Program-made: the position numbers and the translations under genes
Notes under the pieces: model-generated
Database searches by the model: none
What the model was told of the DNA's origin: nothing
What the model saw: only the letters and a program-made list of their open reading frames with translations
Part shown: piece after piece, positions 56,768-64,000 of the stretch
Numbering within the stretch: position 1 is the first letter of the stretch
Layout: each line of letters opens with the position of its first letter
NCBI RefSeq assembly: GCF_003667275.1
Contig: NZ_RCNV01000012.1
Span: 44,257 to 108,256 of the forward strand
Source: Mesonia aquimarina
GTDB lineage: Bacteria; Bacteroidota; Bacteroidia; Flavobacteriales; Flavobacteriaceae
Reading direction: 5' to 3'
Length of the DNA stretch: 64,000 nt

Positions 56768-56801
56768 CCTCCTTGCATTTATAATTATAATTGCAAGGAG
56801 G
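56768..56801 (+). promoter_or_regulatory. Hairpin containing a perfect Shine-Dalgarno-like AAGGAGG
   Basis: CCTCCTTGCA (56768-56777) pairs perfectly with TGCAAGGAGG (56792-56801). The 3' arm contains AAGGAGG (56795-56801), 4 bases before the ATG at 56806. Shine-Dalgarno sequences are rare in Bacteroidetes, so this may be a hidden ribosome-binding site or an intercistronic terminator-like hairpin without T-run. Confidence 0.5.
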
Positions 56802-56805
56802 TTAA

Positions 56806-59121
56806 ATGTTTAAAAAAAATAAATTTGTTAAAAAGGAAAATATGATGAAAGAATGCTTAACAATAAAGTTAACAATTGCTTTTACATTTTTGTTTTTGTT
56901 AAATGTGGATATTCAAGCACAAAATGGAGATTGTGTAATAACTACTATAAACTATGATTTTGAGGAGCCACAAATTGATTCATCTTCTGGTTGGCCCTCT
57001 ATGGAGGATCAAGATAATGTGCCGGGATGGCAAACAACCGCTTCAGACGGAGTCATAGAAGTTTGGCCAAGCTCTAATAATGGAGGTAGCGTTACAGCTT
57101 ATTCAGGAAGTCAGTATATAGAATTAAACGCTAATGAAGTTTCTGGTGTTTATCAAGACTATCAGACACCTATAGAAGGTGCGGAGTTTAATTATAGTTT
57201 TGCCCATGCGGCTCGTAATTCAGCTCCAAGCGGTTCAGATATTGTAGGGGTGTATGCAGGTGCTCCGGGAGGTACACTTACGTTAATTGATCAATATTCA
57301 ACAGAGGTAAATACAGGTTGGGATTTAAAAACAGGAACATATATAGTTCCAGCAAACCAAGGTGTAACTCGCTTTGAGTTTAGAGCTATTTCTACTGCTA
57401 CGGGACAGCCTACTGTCGGAAATTTTTTAGATGCTATTGAGTTTACAGCTAATTTTGGTATTCTGTCTCAAAATCCACTTACTATATCCTGTACAAGCTC
57501 AATATCTGTGGAGGCTTTAGGGGATGGGCAATGGATTGCCGATGATAGTAGTAATCCCTCTCCTGCAGTTGTTACAGACCCAAATTCAGGTAGCACAACT
57601 ATTACGGGCTTTGATAATGTAGGGACTTATACTTTTGCGTGGACTAATCAAGTTTGTTTTGATTTGTTGACTGTTGAAGTCGTTCAAGGGTCAATTCCTG
57701 TAAATACTATTGCAGCAAGTTTACCTTCGGTTTGTGATGAAGATAACGATGGTCTTGTGTTTTTTAACCTTACACAAGCTGAAGATTTATTTGTCGATAA
57801 TCCGCAAGAATATCAGATTGAATATTACATGACACAATCTGCTGCAGACACAGAAGATTCATCTGGTCTTATTGATTCACCGGAAAATTATAGTATACAG
57901 ACAGGAGAAATAACGAATGTTTTTTTAAGAATTAATCAAGGAGATTGTCATGAAGTCGTTGCTTTAAATCTATCATCATACTTTATACCAAAAATTCGAA
58001 ATACAATAGACTTAAACACTTGTGATAATAGTACGGGGGTTTATGTTGTTGACTTAACATTAAACGATACTAATATTATAGGTAATCAAAATCCAAGTAC
58101 TATTGATATAGGATATTATTTAAGTCAGGTTGATGCCGAAAATGATCAAAATGAAATTACAGACTCTGCAAATTTTGAGTTGAGCGCCATGGGGTGTGAG
58201 ACAATTTTTGTAAAGGTGAAAAACAGTAACCAAGAACAATGTTATCAAATTAGCAGTTTTGAGGCATGTGCTATAGATGTGCTTATAAATAGCCCGCAAG
58301 ATTTACAGTCTTGTACAATTTCAGATAACGGATTAGCATATTTTAACCTTACATCAAATAATACTACTATTCTAGATGGACAAGATCCTTCATTATTTGA
58401 CATTAAATATTTTACATCCTTAGATGATGCAACGAATAATACAAATGAAATAAGTACTCCGCCAAATTATTTAGCTTCCAACCAAACGCAAACAATTTTT
58501 GTTCGATTAGAGAATAGTCAAAATTCAACATGTTTTGATGTAGATAGTTTTGTTATCGAATCAGAAAAGGTAGCTGTTGTTGAAGCTGAAGAACTAACTT
58601 CTTGTGTTAATGAGGACTCTTCGTCTTTTGATTTAACAGCAATAGAAAGCGATTTAAATTTATCTCAAGATAGGACATTAGTTGGGTATTATAGTTCATT
58701 AGAAGATGCAGTAGAAGATTCTAATAAAATTTCAAATCCACAGGATTTTGTAAATTCATCTAACGTAGAAACCGTGTATGCTTATGTGGCGACAAGTCAG
58801 CAAACTTGTTTTGAGGTTTATTCAATTCAACTTGTATCAGAAGTTTGCGAGCCTTTTATACCTGAAGGCTTCTCGCCAAACGGAGATGGGATAAATGATG
58901 TTTTTGAAATTAGCGGTGTTTTAGAGAATTTCCCCAACTTCAGGCTTGAAATTTTCTCTCGTTACGGTCAAAAAGTTTATCAAGGAAATACAAATAAAGA
59001 CTATTGGAATGGTACTTCAGAGGCCGGTAATGATCTGCCCACAGGCACATATTACTATGTTTTAGATTTAAATGATTCAACATCAGAAGTAATTAAAGGT
59101 TGGGTTTATTTGAATAGGTAA
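56806..59121 (+). CDS. T9SS type B surface protein with DUF642-like module
   Basis: The 771-residue protein has a long signal region (about 1-39, ending IQAQ), a jelly-roll-like module (about 40-222: NYDFEEP, VPGWQTTASDGVIEVWP, YIELNANEV) resembling DUF642/CBM-type domains, an Ig-like unit (about 223-295), four repeats of about 95 residues with YY-x-S-x-x-DA and x-x-I/VFVR patterns (about 300-690), and a type B sorting domain (about 690-771: GFSPNGDGINDVFEI, FSRYGQKVYQG, GWVYLNR). The last 369 residues are almost identical to the next protein. The ATG at 56806 is used; an ATG at 56842 would remove 12 residues. The next gene also has a 39-residue leader, which favours the longer start. Confidence 0.88.
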   Translation: MFKKNKFVKKENMMKECLTIKLTIAFTFLFLLNVDIQAQNGDCVITTINYDFEEPQIDSSSGWPSMEDQDNVPGWQTTASDGVIEVWPSSNNGGSVTAYSGSQYIELNANEVSGVYQDYQTPIEGAEFNYSFAHAARNSAPSGSDIVGVYAGAPGGTLTLIDQYSTEVNTGWDLKTGTYIVPANQGVTRFEFRAISTATGQPTVGNFLDAIEFTANFGILSQNPLTISCTSSISVEALGDGQWIADDSSNPSPAVVTDPNSGSTTITGFDNVGTYTFAWTNQVCFDLLTVEVVQGSIPVNTIAASLPSVCDEDNDGLVFFNLTQAEDLFVDNPQEYQIEYYMTQSAADTEDSSGLIDSPENYSIQTGEITNVFLRINQGDCHEVVALNLSSYFIPKIRNTIDLNTCDNSTGVYVVDLTLNDTNIIGNQNPSTIDIGYYLSQVDAENDQNEITDSANFELSAMGCETIFVKVKNSNQEQCYQISSFEACAIDVLINSPQDLQSCTISDNGLAYFNLTSNNTTILDGQDPSLFDIKYFTSLDDATNNTNEISTPPNYLASNQTQTIFVRLENSQNSTCFDVDSFVIESEKVAVVEAEELTSCVNEDSSSFDLTAIESDLNLSQDRTLVGYYSSLEDAVEDSNKISNPQDFVNSSNVETVYAYVATSQQTCFEVYSIQLVSEVCEPFIPEGFSPNGDGINDVFEISGVLENFPNFRLEIFSRYGQKVYQGNTNKDYWNGTSEAGNDLPTGTYYYVLDLNDSTSEVIKGWVYLNR
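58012..59121 (+). repeat. 1.1-kb near-identical direct repeat, copy 1
   Basis: Bases 58012-59121 match 60515-61624 at a constant offset of 2503 with no indel. I count about 21 substitutions in 1110 bases, about 98% identity, most of them near the ends and silent; four residues differ. The repeat starts at a codon and protein-module boundary (LNTCDNSTG) and ends at the stop codon. Confidence 0.95.
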
Positions 59122-59143
59122 CATTTATTGAAAATATACAACA

Positions 59144-61624
59144 ATGAGAAATAAGAAAAAATATAAAGATATATTGAAAGACAGAAGCAAAATTATTTGT
59201 TTACGATTTACAATTGTTTTTATGCTGTTATTTTTGAGTAATACTACTACTTTAGCTCAATCAACCTTAGTGGCAGAAATAACAGGAAACCCTCCGGATA
59301 TTTCTGAGTGGACACCCGTAGGAGTTGATATAGAAGGGGAGGAACTAGTGCTAACAACTGCCAACACCTCGCAAACCGGATCTATTTTCTTTTCACAACC
59401 TTATAACTTGAATCAATGTGATAAATGGCGAGTAGAATTTGATTTTAGAATCTTTGACGGAGGAGGAGCAGACGGATTAGCATTTTGGTATTTAGAAAAT
59501 CCCCCCACAGATTTTGTTTTAGGAGGAAGTTTAGGATTACCTAATAACTCTAATGGCTTAAAAGTTTGTTTTGATGTTTATGATAATGATAATAATAACC
59601 CCAATCATAACCCGAACCCTGAAGTTCAGGTATATTATGGAGAAGGATACGATGAAACCTTCCCTGATACAGATATGTTAAAAGCATATGTTCCGGAATT
59701 GAGGAGCCCTCAATATAAACATGCTGAAATTTCTTGGGATAACTTTCAAATTGAAGTCGTTATAGATGATGAAGTTGTTTTAACGGGAGTACCTACACCA
59801 TTTGATGGTGTAGAAACAATACTTGAAGGGTATTTTGGATTTTCTGCTTCTACGGGAGCTATAACAGATCGTCATAGCCTAAAGAACGTTCAAGTTTTTA
59901 TAGATGCTATTGAACTAGAAACAGATTATGTTCAGATTGAAAAATGTGATCAAGACGGAGATGGCTTTGAACAATTCGATTTACTTTCAGTTGAAAATCA
60001 ATTTTCAACAAATGGTGAGTTTACATATCACACTAACGAGTTAGAAGCTGCTTTTGACCTTAATCCAATCCCTGATACTGAACTTACAAACTATACAAAC
60101 CAAGAAGCGTTTTCTGGAGAGATTGTATATGTGAGAGTAGAAAATGATGCCGGTTGTTACGTACTAGGAGAAATAGAATTAGGCTTTTTATCTTCTCCAA
60201 ATGTAAATACTGTTTTAGCTAATATAGACCCTACTTGTGATAGTGATCAGACAGGGGAAGAAAGTTATGACCTAACACAAACGGAAACTATTTTTATAGA
60301 TAATCCTAATGATTTTCAAATTAATTATTTTGAGTCACAAGCAGATGCCAATCTTGGTAATTTAGCAAATGCAATTTCTTCTCCAACAAATTTTAGTGTT
60401 CAAGCCGGAACAACAGAGACCATATTTCTTCGTATAGACAATCAAGGGTGTTATGAAGTAGTAGCGCTAGTCTTATCAGCCTATACAGTTCCACAAATTA
60501 AATCACTAGAACAATTAAACACTTGTGATAATAGTACGGGGGTTTATGTTGTTGACTTAACATTAAACGATACTAATATTATAGGTAATCAGAATCCAAG
60601 TACTATTGATATCTCATATTATTTAAGTCAGGTTGATGCCGAAAATGATCAAAATGAAATTACAGACTCTGCAAATTTTGAGTTGAGCGCAATTGGGTGT
60701 GATACAATTTTTGTAAAGGTGAAAAACAGTAACCAAGAGCAATGTTACCAAATTAGCAGTTTTGAGGCATGTGCTATAGATGTGCTTATAAATAGCCCGC
60801 AAGATTTACAGTCTTGTACAATTTCAGATAACGGATTAGCATATTTTAACCTTACATCAAATAATACTACTATTCTAGATGGACAAGATCCTTCATTATT
60901 TGACATTAAATATTTTACATCCTTAGATGATGCAACGAATAATACAAATGAAATAAGTACTCCGCCAAATTATTTAGCTTCCAACCAAACGCAAACAATT
61001 TTTGTTCGATTAGAGAATAGTCAAAATTCAACATGTTTTGATGTAGATAGTTTTGTTATCGAATCAGAAAAGGTAGCTGTTGTTGAAGCTGAAGAACTAA
61101 CTTCTTGTGTTAATGAGGACTCCTCGTCTTTTGATTTAACAGCAATAGAAAGCGATTTAAATTTATCTCAAGATAGGACATTAGTTGGGTATTATAGTTC
61201 ATTAGAAGATGCAGTAGAAGATTCTAATAAAATTTCAAATCCACAGGATTTTGTAAATTCATCTAACGTAGAAACCGTGTATGCTTATGTGGCGACAAGT
61301 CAGCAAACTTGTTTTGAGGTTTATTCAATTCAGCTTGTATCAGAAGTTTGCGAGCCTTTTATACCTGAAGGCTTCTCGCCAAATGGAGATGGGATAAATG
61401 ATGTTTTTGAAATTAGCGGTGTTTTAGAGAATTTCCCCAACTTTAGGCTTGAAATTTTCTCTCGTTACGGTCAAAAAGTTTATCAAGGAAATACAAATAA
61501 AGACTATTGGAATGGTACTTCAGAGGCTGGTAATGATCTGCCCACAGGTACGTATTACTATATCTTAGATTTAAATGATTCAACATCAGAAGTAATTAAA
61601 GGTTGGGTTTATTTAAATAGATAG
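59144..61624 (+). CDS. T9SS type B surface protein with L-type (legume-like) lectin domain
   Basis: The 826-residue protein has a long basic signal region (about 1-39, TTTLAQ), an L-type lectin domain (about 40-255) with DGLAFWY (about 109-115) and CFDVYDND (about 142-149), the segments that bear the metal and sugar ligands in ERGIC-53/VIP36 and legume lectins, then repeats of about 95 residues and a type B sorting domain. ERGIC-53-type lectins bind high-mannose N-glycans. The last 369 residues nearly equal those of the preceding protein. It starts 22 bases after that gene, so cotranscription is likely. Sugar specificity cannot be read from the sequence. Confidence 0.88.
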   Translation: MRNKKKYKDILKDRSKIICLRFTIVFMLLFLSNTTTLAQSTLVAEITGNPPDISEWTPVGVDIEGEELVLTTANTSQTGSIFFSQPYNLNQCDKWRVEFDFRIFDGGGADGLAFWYLENPPTDFVLGGSLGLPNNSNGLKVCFDVYDNDNNNPNHNPNPEVQVYYGEGYDETFPDTDMLKAYVPELRSPQYKHAEISWDNFQIEVVIDDEVVLTGVPTPFDGVETILEGYFGFSASTGAITDRHSLKNVQVFIDAIELETDYVQIEKCDQDGDGFEQFDLLSVENQFSTNGEFTYHTNELEAAFDLNPIPDTELTNYTNQEAFSGEIVYVRVENDAGCYVLGEIELGFLSSPNVNTVLANIDPTCDSDQTGEESYDLTQTETIFIDNPNDFQINYFESQADANLGNLANAISSPTNFSVQAGTTETIFLRIDNQGCYEVVALVLSAYTVPQIKSLEQLNTCDNSTGVYVVDLTLNDTNIIGNQNPSTIDISYYLSQVDAENDQNEITDSANFELSAIGCDTIFVKVKNSNQEQCYQISSFEACAIDVLINSPQDLQSCTISDNGLAYFNLTSNNTTILDGQDPSLFDIKYFTSLDDATNNTNEISTPPNYLASNQTQTIFVRLENSQNSTCFDVDSFVIESEKVAVVEAEELTSCVNEDSSSFDLTAIESDLNLSQDRTLVGYYSSLEDAVEDSNKISNPQDFVNSSNVETVYAYVATSQQTCFEVYSIQLVSEVCEPFIPEGFSPNGDGINDVFEISGVLENFPNFRLEIFSRYGQKVYQGNTNKDYWNGTSEAGNDLPTGTYYYILDLNDSTSEVIKGWVYLNR
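60515..61624 (+). repeat. 1.1-kb near-identical direct repeat, copy 2
   Basis: Second copy of the 3' segment of the T9SS type B genes, at an offset of 2503 from copy 1, covering three repeat modules and the sorting domain. An internal stretch of over 300 bases (near 60770-61120) has no difference at all from copy 1. Confidence 0.95.
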
Positions 61625-61642
61625 GCGTCAAGTTGAAATTTA

Positions 61643-61681
61643 ACAAGCTATAAGGTAGGATTTCTTATAGCTTGTTGTTTT
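61643..61681 (+). terminator. Terminator-like hairpin after the lectin gene
   Basis: ACAAGCTATAAG (61643-61654) and CTTATAGCTTGT (61664-61675) form a perfect 12-bp stem with a nine-base loop, followed by a T-rich stretch. It may end the unit or reduce transcription of the next gene. Confidence 0.75.
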
Positions 61682-61731
61682 ATAAAAGCAACGAAAGCAC
61701 AAAAGCTTAATGATTAAGAATAATATAATTT

Positions 61732-64000
61732 ATGAAGAAAATACTCTCTATATTAATCTCAATATTTTTTTCCGTATGGGTGTACGCTCAAGAATATAAT
61801 ATGGGAGAGCAGGATATTATTAATACCTGTTCAGGAAATTTTTATGATTCCGGAGGACCCGACGGTACTTACTCTTCTTTCAATGAAGAATCTAGCCTTA
61901 TGACGATATGTCCGGATGAGGATGATATGAGAATCCAAGTTGATTTTTCAACATTTCTTTTATTGGGTGATGATGCATTACACGTGTATGATGGGGATTC
62001 TACCGATGCGCCTTTAATTGATATTTATGAAGTTGGTAATATTCCCGACGTAATTTTAGCGGGAGACCAGAATACATCCGGTTGTTTAACTTTTGAACTC
62101 GTATTAGACGGTTCATTTTCTCCTGGGCCAGGATGGCAATCAGAAATTTCCTGTATAGAGCAATGTCAAACTATAGACGCTAATATAACAGAAGTGTCTC
62201 CTTCTACCTTCGACGATGACACCGGGAGTTACACCGTAAGTTTTTCTGATGAAGTGACTTTTACAGCAGATGTTATTTTTGAAGACAGTCCTGCAGGAGC
62301 ACAATATAATTGGGATTTTGGAGATGGAGAAACGGCAAATGGAATAAATGTCTCTCACCTATATGATGGTCTAGGGACATTTACAGTAGAGTTAGAAGTT
62401 ATTGACGAGAATGGCTGTAGTGTTACAGTTAGTATACAATTGGAGATTGTTTTTGCCGATCAGGAAGGAGACTGTATGATTACAACTGTTAATTATGATT
62501 TTGAGGAACCAACGATTATGCAATCCGGTTATCCCTCTTTTATCGACGATGTAGATGTTCCAGGCTGGTCAACCACCGCTTCAGATGGAGTAATTGAGTT
62601 CTGGCCTAATTCAACCGTTCTTGGAGGAATAAATGCTTATTCTGGAAATCAATATATTGAACTAAATGCAAATGAGGTTTCTGGTGTCTATCAAGATTAT
62701 CAAACGCCTGTTGAGGGTACTGAGTTTTCTTTTATTTTTGCACATGCTGCTCGTAATTCAGCCGATTCAGGAGAAGATGTTGTAGGAGTTTATGCGGGAT
62801 CTCCAGGAGGAACACTCACTTTAGTTTCTCAATACTCTTCTGAAATTGATGCTGGCTGGAGCTTAAAAGTAGGTTCTTATACTGTGCCTGCTGGACAACC
62901 CGTTACACGTTTTGAATTTAGGGCTATATCAACCGCTACGGGTAGTCCTACAACAGGAAATTATTTAGATGCGATACAGTTTACCGCCAATTTTGGAATT
63001 ATATCAGAAAACCCTCTTTCTATTTCTTGTGTTAACACGATTAATGTTGAAGCTTTAGGAGTCGGCCAATGGGTAGCGGACAATGCAAATAACCCTTCTT
63101 CTACCGTAATTGACAATCCAAATTCCGGAACTACAACAATTTCAGGTCTGGATAATATAGGTACTTATACCTTTAATTGGGTCAATGAATTTTGCGAAGA
63201 CACATTGACCGTTGAAGTAACAGAAGGCGATATAACGTTAAATACAGAATCAGTAGAGGTTTTAGGCGGATGTAACTCGAATACGGAACCTTCATTCAAT
63301 TATGATTTATCTGAAACGCTTACTGAATTTATAGATAATCCTGAGGACTATGAAGTTTCTTACTATGAAAATAGTAATGATGCACAAGACGGTAATACTG
63401 CTAATTCTATAGATGATCCGGAAAGTTATAGCTTTCCGAATGATATTGAAGTTACCGTCTTTGTTCGAATTCAGGAACCCGAAGAGAATTGTTACAGAGT
63501 AGTAGATATCAATGGAGTTATCTATGCTCAGCCTTCAATCCAAAATATAGAGTCTTATGCTGAATGTTCGGTTGATGATGAAGAAATTTCAATTGATTTA
63601 ACAGCTAATAATTCTGATATTTTAGGAGATCAAACGAATCCAAATTTTATAATAACTTATTATGAGTCAGAATCAGATGCACTGGCTGATGACAATGAAA
63701 TAACAAATCTTGATAATTATGTTTTACAAGAGGGCTGTTCAACTTTATATGCAAAGATAAAGAACAGTTTAAATGAGGATTGTTTTGATGTATCGCCTTT
63801 TCAAGTTTGTTTATCAACTGTTTCAGTTATTTCTATATCTAACCTAGAAGAATGCGATTCGGACAGTAATGGGAGTGCAGTATTCGATTTAACTCAAAAC
63901 GATTCGGTAGCATTAGGCGCAGACCAAGGGTCTTCCGATTACAGTGTAAGTTATTATGAGGATGAGGCTTCAGCTGAGGCGGGCACACCTGCAATAGGCA
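61732..64000 (+). CDS. Large secreted protein with CUB-like, PKD and DUF642-like modules (partial, runs off the window)
   Basis: An open frame of 756 codons without a stop before the window end. It has a signal peptide (about 1-20, VWVYAQ), a CUB-like domain (about 25-145: NTCSGNFYDSGGPDG, LHVYDGDS), a PKD domain (about 150-240: YNWDFGDGE, HLYDGLGTF), a jelly-roll module (about 245-421) strongly similar to that in the gene at 56806 (the string YIELNANEVSGVYQDYQTP is shared), an Ig-like unit, and repeats of about 95 residues with YYE and DA patterns. A C-terminal sorting domain is expected beyond the window but not seen. It continues the same gene series. Confidence 0.85.
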   Translation, partial: MKKILSILISIFFSVWVYAQEYNMGEQDIINTCSGNFYDSGGPDGTYSSFNEESSLMTICPDEDDMRIQVDFSTFLLLGDDALHVYDGDSTDAPLIDIYEVGNIPDVILAGDQNTSGCLTFELVLDGSFSPGPGWQSEISCIEQCQTIDANITEVSPSTFDDDTGSYTVSFSDEVTFTADVIFEDSPAGAQYNWDFGDGETANGINVSHLYDGLGTFTVELEVIDENGCSVTVSIQLEIVFADQEGDCMITTVNYDFEEPTIMQSGYPSFIDDVDVPGWSTTASDGVIEFWPNSTVLGGINAYSGNQYIELNANEVSGVYQDYQTPVEGTEFSFIFAHAARNSADSGEDVVGVYAGSPGGTLTLVSQYSSEIDAGWSLKVGSYTVPAGQPVTRFEFRAISTATGSPTTGNYLDAIQFTANFGIISENPLSISCVNTINVEALGVGQWVADNANNPSSTVIDNPNSGTTTISGLDNIGTYTFNWVNEFCEDTLTVEVTEGDITLNTESVEVLGGCNSNTEPSFNYDLSETLTEFIDNPEDYEVSYYENSNDAQDGNTANSIDDPESYSFPNDIEVTVFVRIQEPEENCYRVVDINGVIYAQPSIQNIESYAECSVDDEEISIDLTANNSDILGDQTNPNFIITYYESESDALADDNEITNLDNYVLQEGCSTLYAKIKNSLNEDCFDVSPFQVCLSTVSVISISNLEECDSDSNGSAVFDLTQNDSVALGADQGSSDYSVSYYEDEASAEAGTPAIG

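Noticed and set aside
46693..64000. Classical polysaccharide utilization locus
   Set aside because: HTCS and a glycan-active enzyme are present, but no SusC-like receptor or SusD-like lipoprotein occurs in this region. The only TonB receptors in the window (18558 and 30430) have FecIR-type and metal-type contexts.

Overview
The window comes from an AT-rich member of the Bacteroidetes, almost certainly a Flavobacteriaceae species. The evidence is the rpsM-rpsK-rpsD-rpoA-rplQ-carA-eno-gltA order, Bacteroidetes-type -7 promoter elements (TAnnTTTG) close to many start codons, near absence of Shine-Dalgarno sequences, numerous secreted proteins with type IX secretion (T9SS) type A and type B C-terminal domains, a FecI/FecR/TonB-receptor unit, a HYC_CC_PP protein and a hybrid two-component regulator (HTCS). 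I do not name a genus.

Region 1 (1-9.9 kb) is housekeeping: the end of the spc/alpha ribosomal operon (rplO end, secY, infA, rpmJ, rpsM, rpsK, rpsD, rpoA, rplQ), then carA, eno and gltA. Two RNA-like inverted structures lie in front of rpsD and rplQ and look like ribosomal-protein leaders. Region 2 (9-35 kb) is mixed core: two arginine-deiminase-superfamily hydrolases flanking an outer-membrane barrel, an SDR/DUF2867 protein, MarC, a thioredoxin-like protein, argS with an unusual internal insertion of about 125 residues, YitT, a sigma-FecR-TonB receptor unit, proCBA, pnp and rpsO, a metal-type HYC_CC_PP/TonB receptor/HMA unit, greB-like and trmH-like genes.

Region 3 (35-46.6 kb) begins the accessory, secreted part: three surface proteins including a SprB-like repeat protein and a T9SS type B protein, a 1353-residue T9SS type A protein followed by a tiny PID-CTERM-like protein, a phenylacetate-type pair (enoyl-CoA hydratase, PaaY-like), then a decayed IS3-family element beside an IS1182-family remnant.

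Region 4 (46.7 kb to the end) is the most interesting. A secreted PNGase F-like protein is divergent from a full HTCS regulator. Downstream of the regulator run four large secreted proteins. One carries a domain that closely resembles the eukaryotic F-box-associated (FBA, Fbs1-type) glycoprotein-binding domain, another an ERGIC-53/VIP36-like L-type lectin. PNGase F, FBA and L-type lectins are all tied to N-linked glycoproteins in known biology, so I propose a surface system that recognises, and perhaps deglycosylates, eukaryotic-type N-glycoproteins under HTCS control. No SusC/SusD pair is present in the window, which separates it from an ordinary polysaccharide utilization locus. Two neighbouring genes share a 1.1-kb 3' segment about 98% identical, pointing to recent duplication or gene conversion. 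The last gene runs off the window.
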